In this document: piece after piece, positions 1 through 8,596 of the stretch
Layout of the letters: every line of letters starts with the position of its first letter
How positions within the stretch are numbered: the stretch's first letter is position 1
From: Brenneria izadpanahii
GTDB lineage: Bacteria > Pseudomonadota > Gammaproteobacteria > Enterobacterales > Enterobacteriaceae
Assembly (NCBI RefSeq): GCF_017569925.1
Contig: NZ_CP050854.1
Span: 3,472,001-3,536,000 of the forward strand
Direction: 5' to 3'
DNA length: 64,000 bases
Translations under genes and position numbers: made by a program
Notes under the pieces: model-generated
Database searches by the model: none
Told to the model about the DNA's origin: nothing
What the model saw: the letters and a program-made list of their open reading frames with translations, nothing else

Positions 1-632
1 GTCAGGCCGTCTTTTTCCACGACGCTGAACCAGCCCCCTTCGTCGATCTTTTCCCGCGGGAATCCCCACTTGGCAAAATACGAGCCGACGCCTGTCGGCG
101 CGATGATATGGCCGATTTTCCCGCGCAGCGCCTTGATGGTGGGATAATCCAGATGATCCCAGTGGTCGTGCGTAATCAGGAGATAATCGATTTCGGGGAT
201 CTCCTCCGGGGCGTAAATATTGCTCCCCTTGAAAGCGGCATTGGTGCCGGGAACCGGCGATGCGCTGTTGCTTAACACCGGATCGACCAAAAACCGCAGT
301 CCTTCCATCTGAATAAGGTAGCTGGAGTGTCCCATCCAGATAATCACGTTAGCGGTTTTGTCCAGTGCGTGCAGATCGGTCTTTTGCGACGGCAAGGCAG
401 CGCCGGGAACCGCGCCGGGATCTTTGCCGAACAGAAGGCGATACCACAGCATAAAACTGCTCTGGCTACGGCTCACTATCGGCCGTTCAACCTGATTATG
501 GAACCGTCCATCGCGGAAGTTCGGCGTTTCCGGATCTGGATGCACGTCCGGCGAGACATACTGCGGTTGCTGAAGCCAGACATAAATAATCAGCATGACG
601 ACAGCAAGTAATAAGAGCATATATTTATCCAA
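1..632 (-). CDS. Metallo-beta-lactamase-fold hydrolase, membrane-anchored, partial
   Basis: The gene runs off the left edge, so only the N-terminal ~210 residues are seen. A hydrophobic anchor (LLLLAVVMLIIYVW) is followed by a beta-lactamase-fold core with the zinc motif HDHWDHLD, the HxHxDH signature of the UlaG/NAPE-phospholipase D branch. The reaction is probably hydrolysis of an ester, lactone or phosphodiester; the substrate cannot be told. The start is uncertain: TTG at 632 and ATG at 620 are both possible. The same frame continues upstream to an ATG at 704 and reads a basic, protein-like stretch (MKLTPGFARALIKRRAV), but it is cut by an in-frame TGA at 651-653. Either the ancestral N-terminus was lost and translation restarts downstream, or the gene is inactivated. 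Family assignment is good; functional state is open. Confidence 0.75.
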   Translation of the reverse strand, partial: MDKYMLLLLAVVMLIIYVWLQQPQYVSPDVHPDPETPNFRDGRFHNQVERPIVSRSQSSFMLWYRLLFGKDPGAVPGAALPSQKTDLHALDKTANVIIWMGHSSYLIQMEGLRFLVDPVLSNSASPVPGTNAAFKGSNIYAPEEIPEIDYLLITHDHWDHLDYPTIKALRGKIGHIIAPTGVGSYFAKWGFPREKIDEGGWFSVVEKDGL

Positions 633-780
633 TACCTTTCCCCGGCGCCGTCAGACAGCGCGCCGTTTGATCAATGCGCGGGCAAAACCAGGCGTTAATT
701 TCATAATGGAACCCATCTATCCCCCAACGCGCGGGGAGCGGAAAGGCGATGCGGCGAAAAACTCGCCGCGGCCTGATTAC

Positions 781-2253
781 TCAAACTTTATCGCTAGCTG
801 AATCAATCTGGATGGCATCATCGCCGTCCTCGCCAAATTTCTCCCGAATGTGCATTTCAATTTCCTCCAGGCTTTTGCCTCGCGTTTCCGGCACCGTGAA
901 CATGATAAACAGTAGCGAACCGACATTAATCACGGCAAAAATGAAAAAGGTTTTGCTGCCGGCCCATTCCATAACCGGCGGGAAGCTGAAAGCGACTAAC
1001 GCATTAAAAATCCATTGGATCGAAATCGCTGTTCCCGTCAATCTACCCCGAAGTTTCATTGGGAATAATTCGGACATCAGAAGCCAGTAAACCGGCGCGA
1101 TAAACATCTGCATAAAAAACAGGAAGAGCAGTATGCAGGCTAACGCAATATAGCTTTGCATCATATCGGCGGGCAACAATGTCAGTACCATTCCCAGAGA
1201 AACCTGCGCAAAGATAACGAACAAGAATCCGGTAATCAGCATCCCTCGCCGCGGGAAACGGCTCACGGCCCAAATGCCTGCGACGGCGGCGATAACGGAA
1301 ACCACCCCGTTGCCAATGGTGGCCGTAATGGCGGCGGTGGTGCCGAGCCCGGTGGATTTAAGAATGATGGGGGTATAGTACATAAACGCATTCACCCCCG
1401 TGAATTGAAGAGCAAACCCCAGGCCGATCCCCACCAACATCAGCTTTAATACCCACTTTTCGCGAATAAGCGTCATGACATCCGGCCCGCGCTCGGCTTC
1501 TTTGGCCTGTTGGCGCATCTGCGTCAGTTCTTTATGCACCTCGCGCGGCGTTGCCCGGAATCGTTTAAGAACCTTTTTCGCATCCTCATGCCGCCCTTCC
1601 GACACCAGCCAGTGCGGTGAAACGGGAACAAAGAAAGTCCCGAAAAACAGCAAAATGCCGGGCACCATGGCGATAGCCAGCATGTAACGCCACATATGCC
1701 CATCGTTCAGCAGATAGCTGAGCAACGCGCTGACCACATAGGCGACAAGTTGTCCGGTGACGATCATTAATTCATTACGGCTTACCAGCGGCGCCCTTAG
1801 TTTCGGCCCGGCGATTTCGGCGATAAACACCGGTACTGTCGATGAACCGCCGCCGACGGCGAGCCCCAGCAGAAAACGCATGGCGACCATGGAAGGAACA
1901 GAGGGAGCCAGCGCGGTGCCCAGCGAGCCGGCGACAAACAAAACCGCGAGACTCCGCAGCGTGATGCGGCGGCCAAACTTATCGGAGAAAAAACCGCTGA
2001 GAAAGGAACCGATAGCGGCGCCGAAAACCAGCGATGACGCAACCAGACCTTCGGTAAAGGAGGTCAACCCCAGCCCGCCATCAGCACGGGGAGACGACAT
2101 ATAAGGCAATGCGCCTGAAATAATACCGGTATCATAGCCAAATGCCAGCGAACCCATGGTTGCGACCAGAACGACAAAAAAAATCCGCTGCTTTACGATA
2201 TCCGCATGGGATATTTCATCTGTTTGAGGTGAGTTTGAATCACGATAGTCCAT
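781..2253 (-). CDS. MFS sugar-porter family transporter
   Basis: This 490-residue inner-membrane permease belongs to the sugar porter branch of the major facilitator superfamily, probably a proton symporter for a sugar or cyclitol. Visible signatures are the GYDTGIISGAL segment in helix 1, DKFGRR after helix 2, PVSPHWL at the end of helix 6 (family PESPRWL) and the C-terminal PETRGKSLEEIE. The length is normal. The ATG at 2253 has an upstream AGAGAA. It is transcribed away from the sigma-54 activator at 2709, with 455 bp between them. It may belong to the phenolic locus, but I found no copy of the activator palindromes in front of it, so that link is only positional. The substrate is unknown; IolT/XylE/GalP-like proteins are the nearest family. 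Confidence 0.85.
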   Translation of the reverse strand: MDYRDSNSPQTDEISHADIVKQRIFFVVLVATMGSLAFGYDTGIISGALPYMSSPRADGGLGLTSFTEGLVASSLVFGAAIGSFLSGFFSDKFGRRITLRSLAVLFVAGSLGTALAPSVPSMVAMRFLLGLAVGGGSSTVPVFIAEIAGPKLRAPLVSRNELMIVTGQLVAYVVSALLSYLLNDGHMWRYMLAIAMVPGILLFFGTFFVPVSPHWLVSEGRHEDAKKVLKRFRATPREVHKELTQMRQQAKEAERGPDVMTLIREKWVLKLMLVGIGLGFALQFTGVNAFMYYTPIILKSTGLGTTAAITATIGNGVVSVIAAVAGIWAVSRFPRRGMLITGFLFVIFAQVSLGMVLTLLPADMMQSYIALACILLFLFFMQMFIAPVYWLLMSELFPMKLRGRLTGTAISIQWIFNALVAFSFPPVMEWAGSKTFFIFAVINVGSLLFIMFTVPETRGKSLEEIEMHIREKFGEDGDDAIQIDSASDKV

Positions 2254-2708
2254 AATATTCTCTACAGTTGATGGTTATACACGCACGTCCATTCCCGATG
2301 TGCCGGGCATTGTTGTCGACACTAAGCTACAAAGTATAGACGCTGCGGGGCGTTAAAATTGCGGATAAGGAAAACGATCTTCTTATATATCAACCTGATA
2401 CCCTATGACGGGTTCCTGAATCGCTACCGGCGCGTATTGGCGAGTAATTCCTAAAATTATTTATTTTCAGCTAGTTATCAGAAATATACAGGCGCACGGT
2501 ATCTGTCGCGGCGACGGCTTGCCGCGTATGCCGCAGGTCGTTAATCTCTATCCGTTTTTAGGAAAAATTCAGAATTTCTCCTATGCGCGTCGCCTTCGGC
2601 ATCCTTCATTTAATGTGACAGGCAATACATCCAGATGTAAAAACATGGAGTACGATATATAGACAGGGTAATAATATTCTTTGTCATTAATATGATGGTT
2701 TAAGTAAT
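2254..2708. other. Intergenic region between divergent permease and activator genes
   Basis: This 455-bp non-coding stretch must hold the promoters of both flanking genes. It becomes A+T-rich towards 2640-2708. I found no sigma-54 promoter and no TGTC-N8-GACA palindrome like those at 11837-11894, and no convincing ribosome binding site in front of the activator ATG at 2709. Confidence 0.5.
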
Positions 2709-4859
2709 ATGGGAACAAGTAACTCGCCCTTATTTGACACCCTCCCCTTTCCCACCAGGGATCCCACTCACGCCTTATTGCAATTACTTGAAAAATGCCC
2801 CGATATTAGTTCACTGCTCAAAACGCTTTCCAAAATTTTACATCCCATCATCGGCGCCAACTCGATTTCAATTTTTCTATTCAAAGCAGGATTGATACAT
2901 AATGAAATATATCTGGTCGACTCCAGCGAGCGGCATGAGCGCGATAATCCGGGGCCGATAAAACTGGATGACGCTTCCGCCGCGCTGCATATCAGCGCGG
3001 CGCAAAACAATTTCGCCTGTTACGGAATTGCGCATGAACGCTGTCCCCTGGGCCGCCAGGCCGCAGGCAGCCACCATGAGCGCTGCTCTTGCTGCTTCGT
3101 TCCGCTGGCGGATCCGCAGTACCGGGGTTTTTTGCGCATTCACTATAGCAACGCCAACCGAGAGGCCGATATCACCCATCATTTCAATCAGCTCATAGAA
3201 ATGATTAGTTTCTGCGTCAGTTCCGCCATTAAAAATATTCTTTCCCGCGAGGAGATCAGCCAGCTGGAAAGCGTTCTAATACGGGAGCAAAAACACTTAA
3301 AAATATTGCTGGAAGTGACAAATGCAATTTCCGCCAAGCTGGAGATGCAGGCGCTGCTGGAGGAAATCGCCAAAGCCGTAGAGCATGTTTTTCATAATCA
3401 ATATAGCAGTTTGATTTTCCATGACGCCGCAAGAAATATGCTGCAATGGGAAGCCGTCTATTTCCCCGGCGGGGCAACCATTGTGCATCCCGGCGCCATA
3501 AAACCCATGGACGACTCGCCGGTCAGCGTCACATTCAAAACCGGAGAGCCATTCGTTATTGATTATGAAACGCTATGCGAGTTAGGGAATAATTTTCCGG
3601 TGTCCAGGGCCATGCTTGCCGCCGGCATCCGCAGCCTGTGCTCCGTGCCGTTGACGCATCGCGGAAAAACCCTGGGGGTGCTGACCATTGGCCACACGGA
3701 TAGCGATCATATTCCCGCCAAAGAAACCGATTTATTAAACGATATCGCCGGGCAGATCGCCATTTCCGTCGATAATGCCATGGCCTATCAGCGGATTTCG
3801 TTGCTGACCAAACAGTTGGAGAGCAAAAACAGCTATCTGGAAGAGGAACTCAAGGAGCATGTCAACATCGAGGGGATCATCGGCACCAGTCAGGCGTTGG
3901 CCAATGTGTTTACGCAGGTTGAAATGGTCGCCGATAGCGACTGCTCGGTACTTATTCTGGGCGAAACCGGAACGGGTAAGGAACTGATCGCCAGGGCGAT
4001 ACATAATCTGAGCGCCAGACGATCGAAAACGCTGGTCAAGCTCAACTGCGCGGCGATCCCCACCGGGCTATTGGAGAGCTATCTGTTCGGGCACGAACGG
4101 GGGGCGTTCACCGGCGCGATTTCACAAAAAATCGGCCGTCTCGAACTGGCCCATCAGGGAACGCTGTTCCTGGATGAGATCGGCGATATTCCCATGGAGT
4201 TGCAGCCTAAACTGCTGCGCGTTCTGCAAGAGCAGGAGTTTGAACGCGTAGGCGGCGTTAAGCTCATCGAGGTAGACGTGCGTATTATCGCCGCCACGAA
4301 TCGCGATCTGGAGGAAATGATCCGCAATAAGGAGTTTCGCAGCGACCTGTTCTATCGCCTGAACGTCTTTCCCATTTTCATCCCGCCGCTGCGCGAACGC
4401 ACTGAAGATATCCCCCTGCTGGCCAGGCATTTCATGAAAAAATATGCCAAAAAACTGAAACGCGACATTAGCCGCATCCCCACGGAAATCATGGATGCGT
4501 TGATGCAATACTCCTGGCCGGGCAATGTTCGGGAGCTTGAACACATTATTGAACGGGCGGTTATCCTCTCACGGGGCAAAGAACTTAATCTCTCGCTTGA
4601 TTTCCTTAAAAAAGGGCCGGCGCTCCCCGAGTCAAAACCGGAACCTGAAAATAGTGAAACTAAATCTTCCTTTATTCCGCAAAGCAATCTTAAAGAGATG
4701 GAGCGGCAAACGATTATGCGCGTGCTGCGGGAAACCAAAGGGGTGATTGCCGGGCCCAATGGCGCCGCCGCCCGCCTGGGATTGAAGCGTACGACGCTCA
4801 TCGCGCGCATGCGCCGTCTGGATATCGTACGCGAAAAAATTTCGGGGCTTAAACGCTAA
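2709..4859 (+). CDS. Sigma-54-dependent transcriptional activator with two GAF domains (FhlA-like)
   Basis: A 716-residue bacterial enhancer-binding protein. Residues ~25-175 and ~195-360 form two GAF-type sensor domains. The AAA+ domain spans ~385-620, with Walker A GETGTGKE at 418-425, the sigma-54 contact loop GAFTGA at 465-470 and Walker B LFLDE at 486-490. A Fis-type helix-turn-helix lies at ~675-705. The architecture matches FhlA (about 690 residues), where the N-terminal part senses a small molecule. The first GAF domain has a cysteine cluster (C104, C112, C126, C128, C129) with nearby histidines, suggesting a metal, Fe-S or redox sensor; that is inference. The gene faces the transhydroxylase operon, whose upstream region has a sigma-54 promoter and three palindromes, so it is the obvious regulator. 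No strong Shine-Dalgarno sequence precedes the ATG. Confidence 0.93.
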   Translation: MGTSNSPLFDTLPFPTRDPTHALLQLLEKCPDISSLLKTLSKILHPIIGANSISIFLFKAGLIHNEIYLVDSSERHERDNPGPIKLDDASAALHISAAQNNFACYGIAHERCPLGRQAAGSHHERCSCCFVPLADPQYRGFLRIHYSNANREADITHHFNQLIEMISFCVSSAIKNILSREEISQLESVLIREQKHLKILLEVTNAISAKLEMQALLEEIAKAVEHVFHNQYSSLIFHDAARNMLQWEAVYFPGGATIVHPGAIKPMDDSPVSVTFKTGEPFVIDYETLCELGNNFPVSRAMLAAGIRSLCSVPLTHRGKTLGVLTIGHTDSDHIPAKETDLLNDIAGQIAISVDNAMAYQRISLLTKQLESKNSYLEEELKEHVNIEGIIGTSQALANVFTQVEMVADSDCSVLILGETGTGKELIARAIHNLSARRSKTLVKLNCAAIPTGLLESYLFGHERGAFTGAISQKIGRLELAHQGTLFLDEIGDIPMELQPKLLRVLQEQEFERVGGVKLIEVDVRIIAATNRDLEEMIRNKEFRSDLFYRLNVFPIFIPPLRERTEDIPLLARHFMKKYAKKLKRDISRIPTEIMDALMQYSWPGNVRELEHIIERAVILSRGKELNLSLDFLKKGPALPESKPEPENSETKSSFIPQSNLKEMERQTIMRVLRETKGVIAGPNGAAARLGLKRTTLIARMRRLDIVREKISGLKR

Positions 4860-5046
4860 TATGGCGAAACCTTACCGTATTGAAACCTTGCCGTGATGAT
4901 GTCCCTTTCCCAAAACGCCGAATCTGAGCGCTAATACTGCCCGATATACCCGGTGCGAGACGGCGAGAGGCATCCCTGCGGGAACCTCATCACCGTGTTT
5001 CCCCTAATAGCAAGCTGCTTAAGTGAACGATATTAGAACCCAAGCG

Positions 5047-6279
5047 CTAGATTCTTGCCGGAGCCTTTACCAGTAAACCGAAAAGCAACCCGATTAAAAT
5101 CAAAACGATGCCAATCACGAAGCTATAGGTGTACTCGCCCGTTTGCGCCTTAACCATCCCGGCGATCTGGGGGCCGAAAAAACCGCCGAGAAATACGGTG
5201 AACCCCTGCAATCCCAGATTGGCGGCATAGTGTTTGGCGCCGAAAAATTTCAGTATCAAAGGAACGTTAATGGCGAAGATCCCGCCGAAGCAGATGGCGA
5301 CGATGACCGCGCCAGTCACCAGGGCGGGGAAACCGAACGCCGGCGTTCCCCAGCCAAGAACGGCCAGGCCGACCATCATAAACAGCGGGGTGATAAACAT
5401 CGAGAAGCGATGGCCGAAGCGGTCGAACACCATACCGATCAACGGCCGTCCCAGCGAGTTGGCCGCCGAAAATATGCCCATCGCCAGCGCCGCGACGGCG
5501 GCGGCGATGCCGACCTCCTGAGCGAAAGGCACAATGTGGCCGATAACCATTAAGCCGCCCGCCTGACAGGAGACGATCCAGACGGTATAGATCCAGAACG
5601 TCGAGGTGCACAGCATCTGTTTCATGCTGTATCCCCATTCATCACTGCCCGGTTTCGTTGGCGCGTTCGCATGCCGCTCCTGACGCGGTAACCGGGGACG
5701 AACAAAGAACGCAGAAACAAGGGTTACAATCAGAAAAATGCATGCCGTTAGCTGCAAAGCGCTTTTCCAGCCCGATCCTTCGATAACCCTGGCTAGCACG
5801 AATGTCCCTAAAACCAGGTTTCCCAGCCCAAAGCACATGGTAATAAACCCCGCCACCGCTCCGCTTTTCGTCGGGAGCGATTTCGGCGCCGTCGATAAGG
5901 GCACGACGTAGGCGAAACCGAGGCCGAAACCGGCCATCACGCCGTAAGTGATATACAGCCAGTTCAAGCTCTCCGCGAACGATGCCAGATAGAATCCCAA
6001 TGCGCCGATACATCCGCCGAGCCAAATGATCTGCCGGTGTCCGAGCCGCTCAATCAAGGCGCCGCCGCTAAACATGCCCAGCGTGAAGAAAAAGAGCGTG
6101 ATGGTGAAAGTTAACGAGGTTTGCGAGCGGTTCCAGCCGAATTCATTCTCCAGAGGAATAATGTACAGGGACCAGGCATATAACGTGCCCGCGGCCAGCG
6201 CGATAAGCGCGGCGGCGATGAGCAGCATAACGGCGCTGTGTGGCGAATGATGCCGTCCCGTCGTTGATGTATTTGGCAT
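5047..6279 (-). CDS. MFS transporter, oxalate/formate antiporter (OFA)-like, second copy
   Basis: An inner-membrane permease of about 410 residues, hydrophobic throughout and consistent with 12 helices. It shares the N-terminal signature YAWSLYIIPLENEFGWNRSQ with the gene just upstream (YSWSIYVIPLEREFGWNRSQ), so the two are tandem paralogs. The OFA-like branch carries organic anions. I chose the ATG at 6279 (MPNTSTTG...), which gives a usual N-terminus; the frame stays open upstream to 6417 but that overlaps the preceding gene. It is last in the operon large subunit - small subunit - permease - permease and converges on the sigma-54 activator. By context it probably moves a phenolic acid or a reaction product. 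Substrate unproven. Confidence 0.82.
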   Translation of the reverse strand: MPNTSTTGRHHSPHSAVMLLIAAALIALAAGTLYAWSLYIIPLENEFGWNRSQTSLTFTITLFFFTLGMFSGGALIERLGHRQIIWLGGCIGALGFYLASFAESLNWLYITYGVMAGFGLGFAYVVPLSTAPKSLPTKSGAVAGFITMCFGLGNLVLGTFVLARVIEGSGWKSALQLTACIFLIVTLVSAFFVRPRLPRQERHANAPTKPGSDEWGYSMKQMLCTSTFWIYTVWIVSCQAGGLMVIGHIVPFAQEVGIAAAVAALAMGIFSAANSLGRPLIGMVFDRFGHRFSMFITPLFMMVGLAVLGWGTPAFGFPALVTGAVIVAICFGGIFAINVPLILKFFGAKHYAANLGLQGFTVFLGGFFGPQIAGMVKAQTGEYTYSFVIGIVLILIGLLFGLLVKAPARI

Positions 6280-6401
6280 AATTGACTCTCTTATAGACCC
6301 GCTATCTTTCAAGTTACAGGCGCTTGCGGCTCGTTCCCGCATCTCGAAATTCAGTGGGTATAAAATGTAAAACCGATGGACCAACGCCTGGATGAAACGC
6401 G

Positions 6402-7631
6402 TTAATCCGTTCCGCATCCGACAAAATCATTGTTCCGCTTGATAATTTCTTTTTGGTTTTTCGGGGGGTTGACGAACAGGCCGAATACCATGCCGATAAA
6501 GACAATAACGATGGCCGCGATGAACCCTGGGGTATAACTTCCGGTCGTGGATTGGATGAACCCGGCGATTTGCGGGCCGGCGAGCGCGCCGGCGAACATG
6601 CTGAAACCTTGCAGGCCGAGATTGGAGGTATAATGTTTCGGACCGAAAAATTGCAGGATCAGCGAAACGTTTTGCGCATAGATCGACCCGTAGCTGATAC
6701 CGACGATGACACAGCCGATCAACAGCGCCGTAAAGCCGAACGCCGGTGTCCCCCACCAGAGCGTCAGCAGCCCGATGATCATGGTCGCCGGCGTCAACAT
6801 CATCGTTACGCGGCGGCCGACCCGATCGATCAGATAGCCGAAGATCAAGCGCCCCAGCGAATTGGAGGTCGCCTCTATGCCCATGGCCAATGCCGCCAGA
6901 GCGGTGACGATCCCCGCCTCGATGGCAAAGGGGACAATATGCGCGATCACCATCAGACCGGCGCTTTCGCACGGCACGATCCAGGCGGTGTAGATCCAAA
7001 ATGAAGAGGTCGAAACCATCCCCTTCATGGTGAAGCCCCATTCGTCCGCCGCCGGACGGCCCTCCGTTACGCTTGCGGATACGCCCGGCCGGATAAAACT
7101 GCCGGTCGATAAGCTCGCCAATAAAATGACGGCGGCGACGGTGCGGAGCGCGACAGCCCAATCATAGTGCTCAAGCAGCCAGGAGATAACGAAAAAGCCC
7201 AGCAGCAGATTGCCCAATCCAAAACACATCGTGATAAGCCCGGCGATGGTGCCGCTCCGCTCGGGATATGAACTGGTGCACGTCGCCAGCGGAACAATAT
7301 ACATCAGCCCGATGCCCAGCCCGCCGCACGCCCCGTAGCTCAGATAGAGCCAGGGCAGACTTGCGCTGTATGAAGCCAGCAAAAAGCCGGATGAAGCGAC
7401 GATCCCCCCAAGCCAGATGGTATTTCTGCGGCCGATGCTATTAACCAGAAAACCGGCCAGAAACATTCCCAATGTGAAAAATGAAATGCAAACCGTAAAA
7501 TTAAAAGCTGTTTGACTTCTGTTCCATCCGAATTCTCTTTCCAGCGGAATCACATAGATTGACCAGGAATACAGCAGACCACAGACCAGAACTAGGACGA
7601 CAGAAGCGGGTAATAACCACTTGTTTTTCAT
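6402..7631 (-). CDS. MFS transporter, oxalate/formate antiporter (OFA)-like, first copy
   Basis: A permease of about 410 residues, paralogous to the next gene over its whole length: the two share SWSIYVIPLE/AWSLYIIPLE, ITMCFGLGNL and the KHY-NLGLQGF segment. It lies 84 bp after the transhydroxylase small subunit on the same strand, so it is probably co-transcribed. The start is not settled: ATG at 7631 (MKNKWLLPAS) and GTG at 7664 are both in frame and neither has a strong ribosome binding site. Two related permeases beside one redox enzyme fit an importer/exporter or substrate/product pair. OFA-like permeases carry small carboxylates, so an aromatic acid is plausible; this is inference. Confidence 0.82.
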   Translation of the reverse strand: MKNKWLLPASVVLVLVCGLLYSWSIYVIPLEREFGWNRSQTAFNFTVCISFFTLGMFLAGFLVNSIGRRNTIWLGGIVASSGFLLASYSASLPWLYLSYGACGGLGIGLMYIVPLATCTSSYPERSGTIAGLITMCFGLGNLLLGFFVISWLLEHYDWAVALRTVAAVILLASLSTGSFIRPGVSASVTEGRPAADEWGFTMKGMVSTSSFWIYTAWIVPCESAGLMVIAHIVPFAIEAGIVTALAALAMGIEATSNSLGRLIFGYLIDRVGRRVTMMLTPATMIIGLLTLWWGTPAFGFTALLIGCVIVGISYGSIYAQNVSLILQFFGPKHYTSNLGLQGFSMFAGALAGPQIAGFIQSTTGSYTPGFIAAIVIVFIGMVFGLFVNPPKNQKEIIKRNNDFVGCGTD

Positions 7632-7715
7632 CCGATGGATACTCTGATTTATACGTTTATACACAGGCGCCGCATCATGGCAATAAACCCGGTGTTTGCC
7701 CGATCGTCCTGATAA

Positions 7716-8594
7716 TCAGGAAGCCGATTTATGCCCGGCTTCTGCCTCTGGATTATCGAGCCGGATATCGCCAATATTGATGCTTGCCGCCTCCAGATTG
7801 ACAGCTATCTCTTTTTCAATGCCGTTCCATTTAATCCGCACGACATATTTGCCGGAGTTGCTTTCAAGCTCTTGAAATTTGAAGTCGCCAAAGAAATCGG
7901 TAACCGTGCGCTGGAGGCATTTTCCCTCTTTATAGAGCTCCACCTGCGCCGCCTCGCAGCACTCATCCAGGCCATTGATATAAGTGGCGACGCTGCCGGC
8001 CAGATGCTCTTTCATAAACAGGTGCAGATTTTTATACCAGACGCGCCCTTCCGTCTTGAGCTCCGGCCGTAGCCGTTCCAACCCTTGCTCCTGCGCTTTC
8101 TGACGCATTTCGTTATCTTCCAGCTTCACAGCGTACAAACAGCCCGACGCGCAAACCTGGGTAATGCGCGGTTCGGGCCAGCCGGCGTCCAGCAGATGCG
8201 CGTCCAGCGAATATTTTTGCGGCACCTGATGCTCATCGTTCCACCAGATGTGCCCGTAAGGACAGGCTTTGACCAGTTGCTTTTGTCCCTTCGCCTTATC
8301 GGGATCGATCATCACGATGCCGTCCTCGCGCTTATAGATCGCGCCGTCTTTGGCCGCCCGGACGCACGGCGCCTTGTCGCACTGGTTGCACATCACATTT
8401 AAATACGCCACATCCAGCAGCGAGCCGGAACCGCGCTCGCGCTTTTTAATCTCCACCCAGTGATGGCCGTGCGGCGGATGGGGCGCGCTGTAGTGCGGGA
8501 ACGCATTCCCCACATATTCGTCCATAACGGCCATGGTGCAGTTCTGGCAGTTGGTGCAATTTTCCACATCGACGATAATGTTCCATTTCTTCAT
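7716..8594 (-). CDS. Transhydroxylase-family small subunit, Fe-S electron-transfer protein
   Basis: A 292-residue partner of the molybdenum subunit. The N-terminal ~155 residues are ferredoxin-like: Cys 13, 16 and 19 (CTNCQNC), Cys 69, 72 and 77 (CNQCDKAPC), Cys 111 (CPYG), and Cys 148 and 152. The C-terminal ~90 residues form a beta-rich CnaB-like domain (ATYINGLDECCEAAQVELY... FGDFKFQEL). This two-part layout is that of the small subunit of Pelobacter acidigallici pyrogallol-phloroglucinol transhydroxylase. The CxxC that family members carry just before AHLL is replaced here by Y-S-L-D (residues 128-131), so one cluster probably lacks ligands. The ATG at 8594 has GGGGAG eight bases upstream and starts two bases after the large-subunit stop, implying coupled translation. 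No signal peptide, so cytoplasmic. Confidence 0.9.
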   Translation of the reverse strand: MKKWNIIVDVENCTNCQNCTMAVMDEYVGNAFPHYSAPHPPHGHHWVEIKKRERGSGSLLDVAYLNVMCNQCDKAPCVRAAKDGAIYKREDGIVMIDPDKAKGQKQLVKACPYGHIWWNDEHQVPQKYSLDAHLLDAGWPEPRITQVCASGCLYAVKLEDNEMRQKAQEQGLERLRPELKTEGRVWYKNLHLFMKEHLAGSVATYINGLDECCEAAQVELYKEGKCLQRTVTDFFGDFKFQELESNSGKYVVRIKWNGIEKEIAVNLEAASINIGDIRLDNPEAEAGHKSAS

Positions 8595-8596
8595 GA

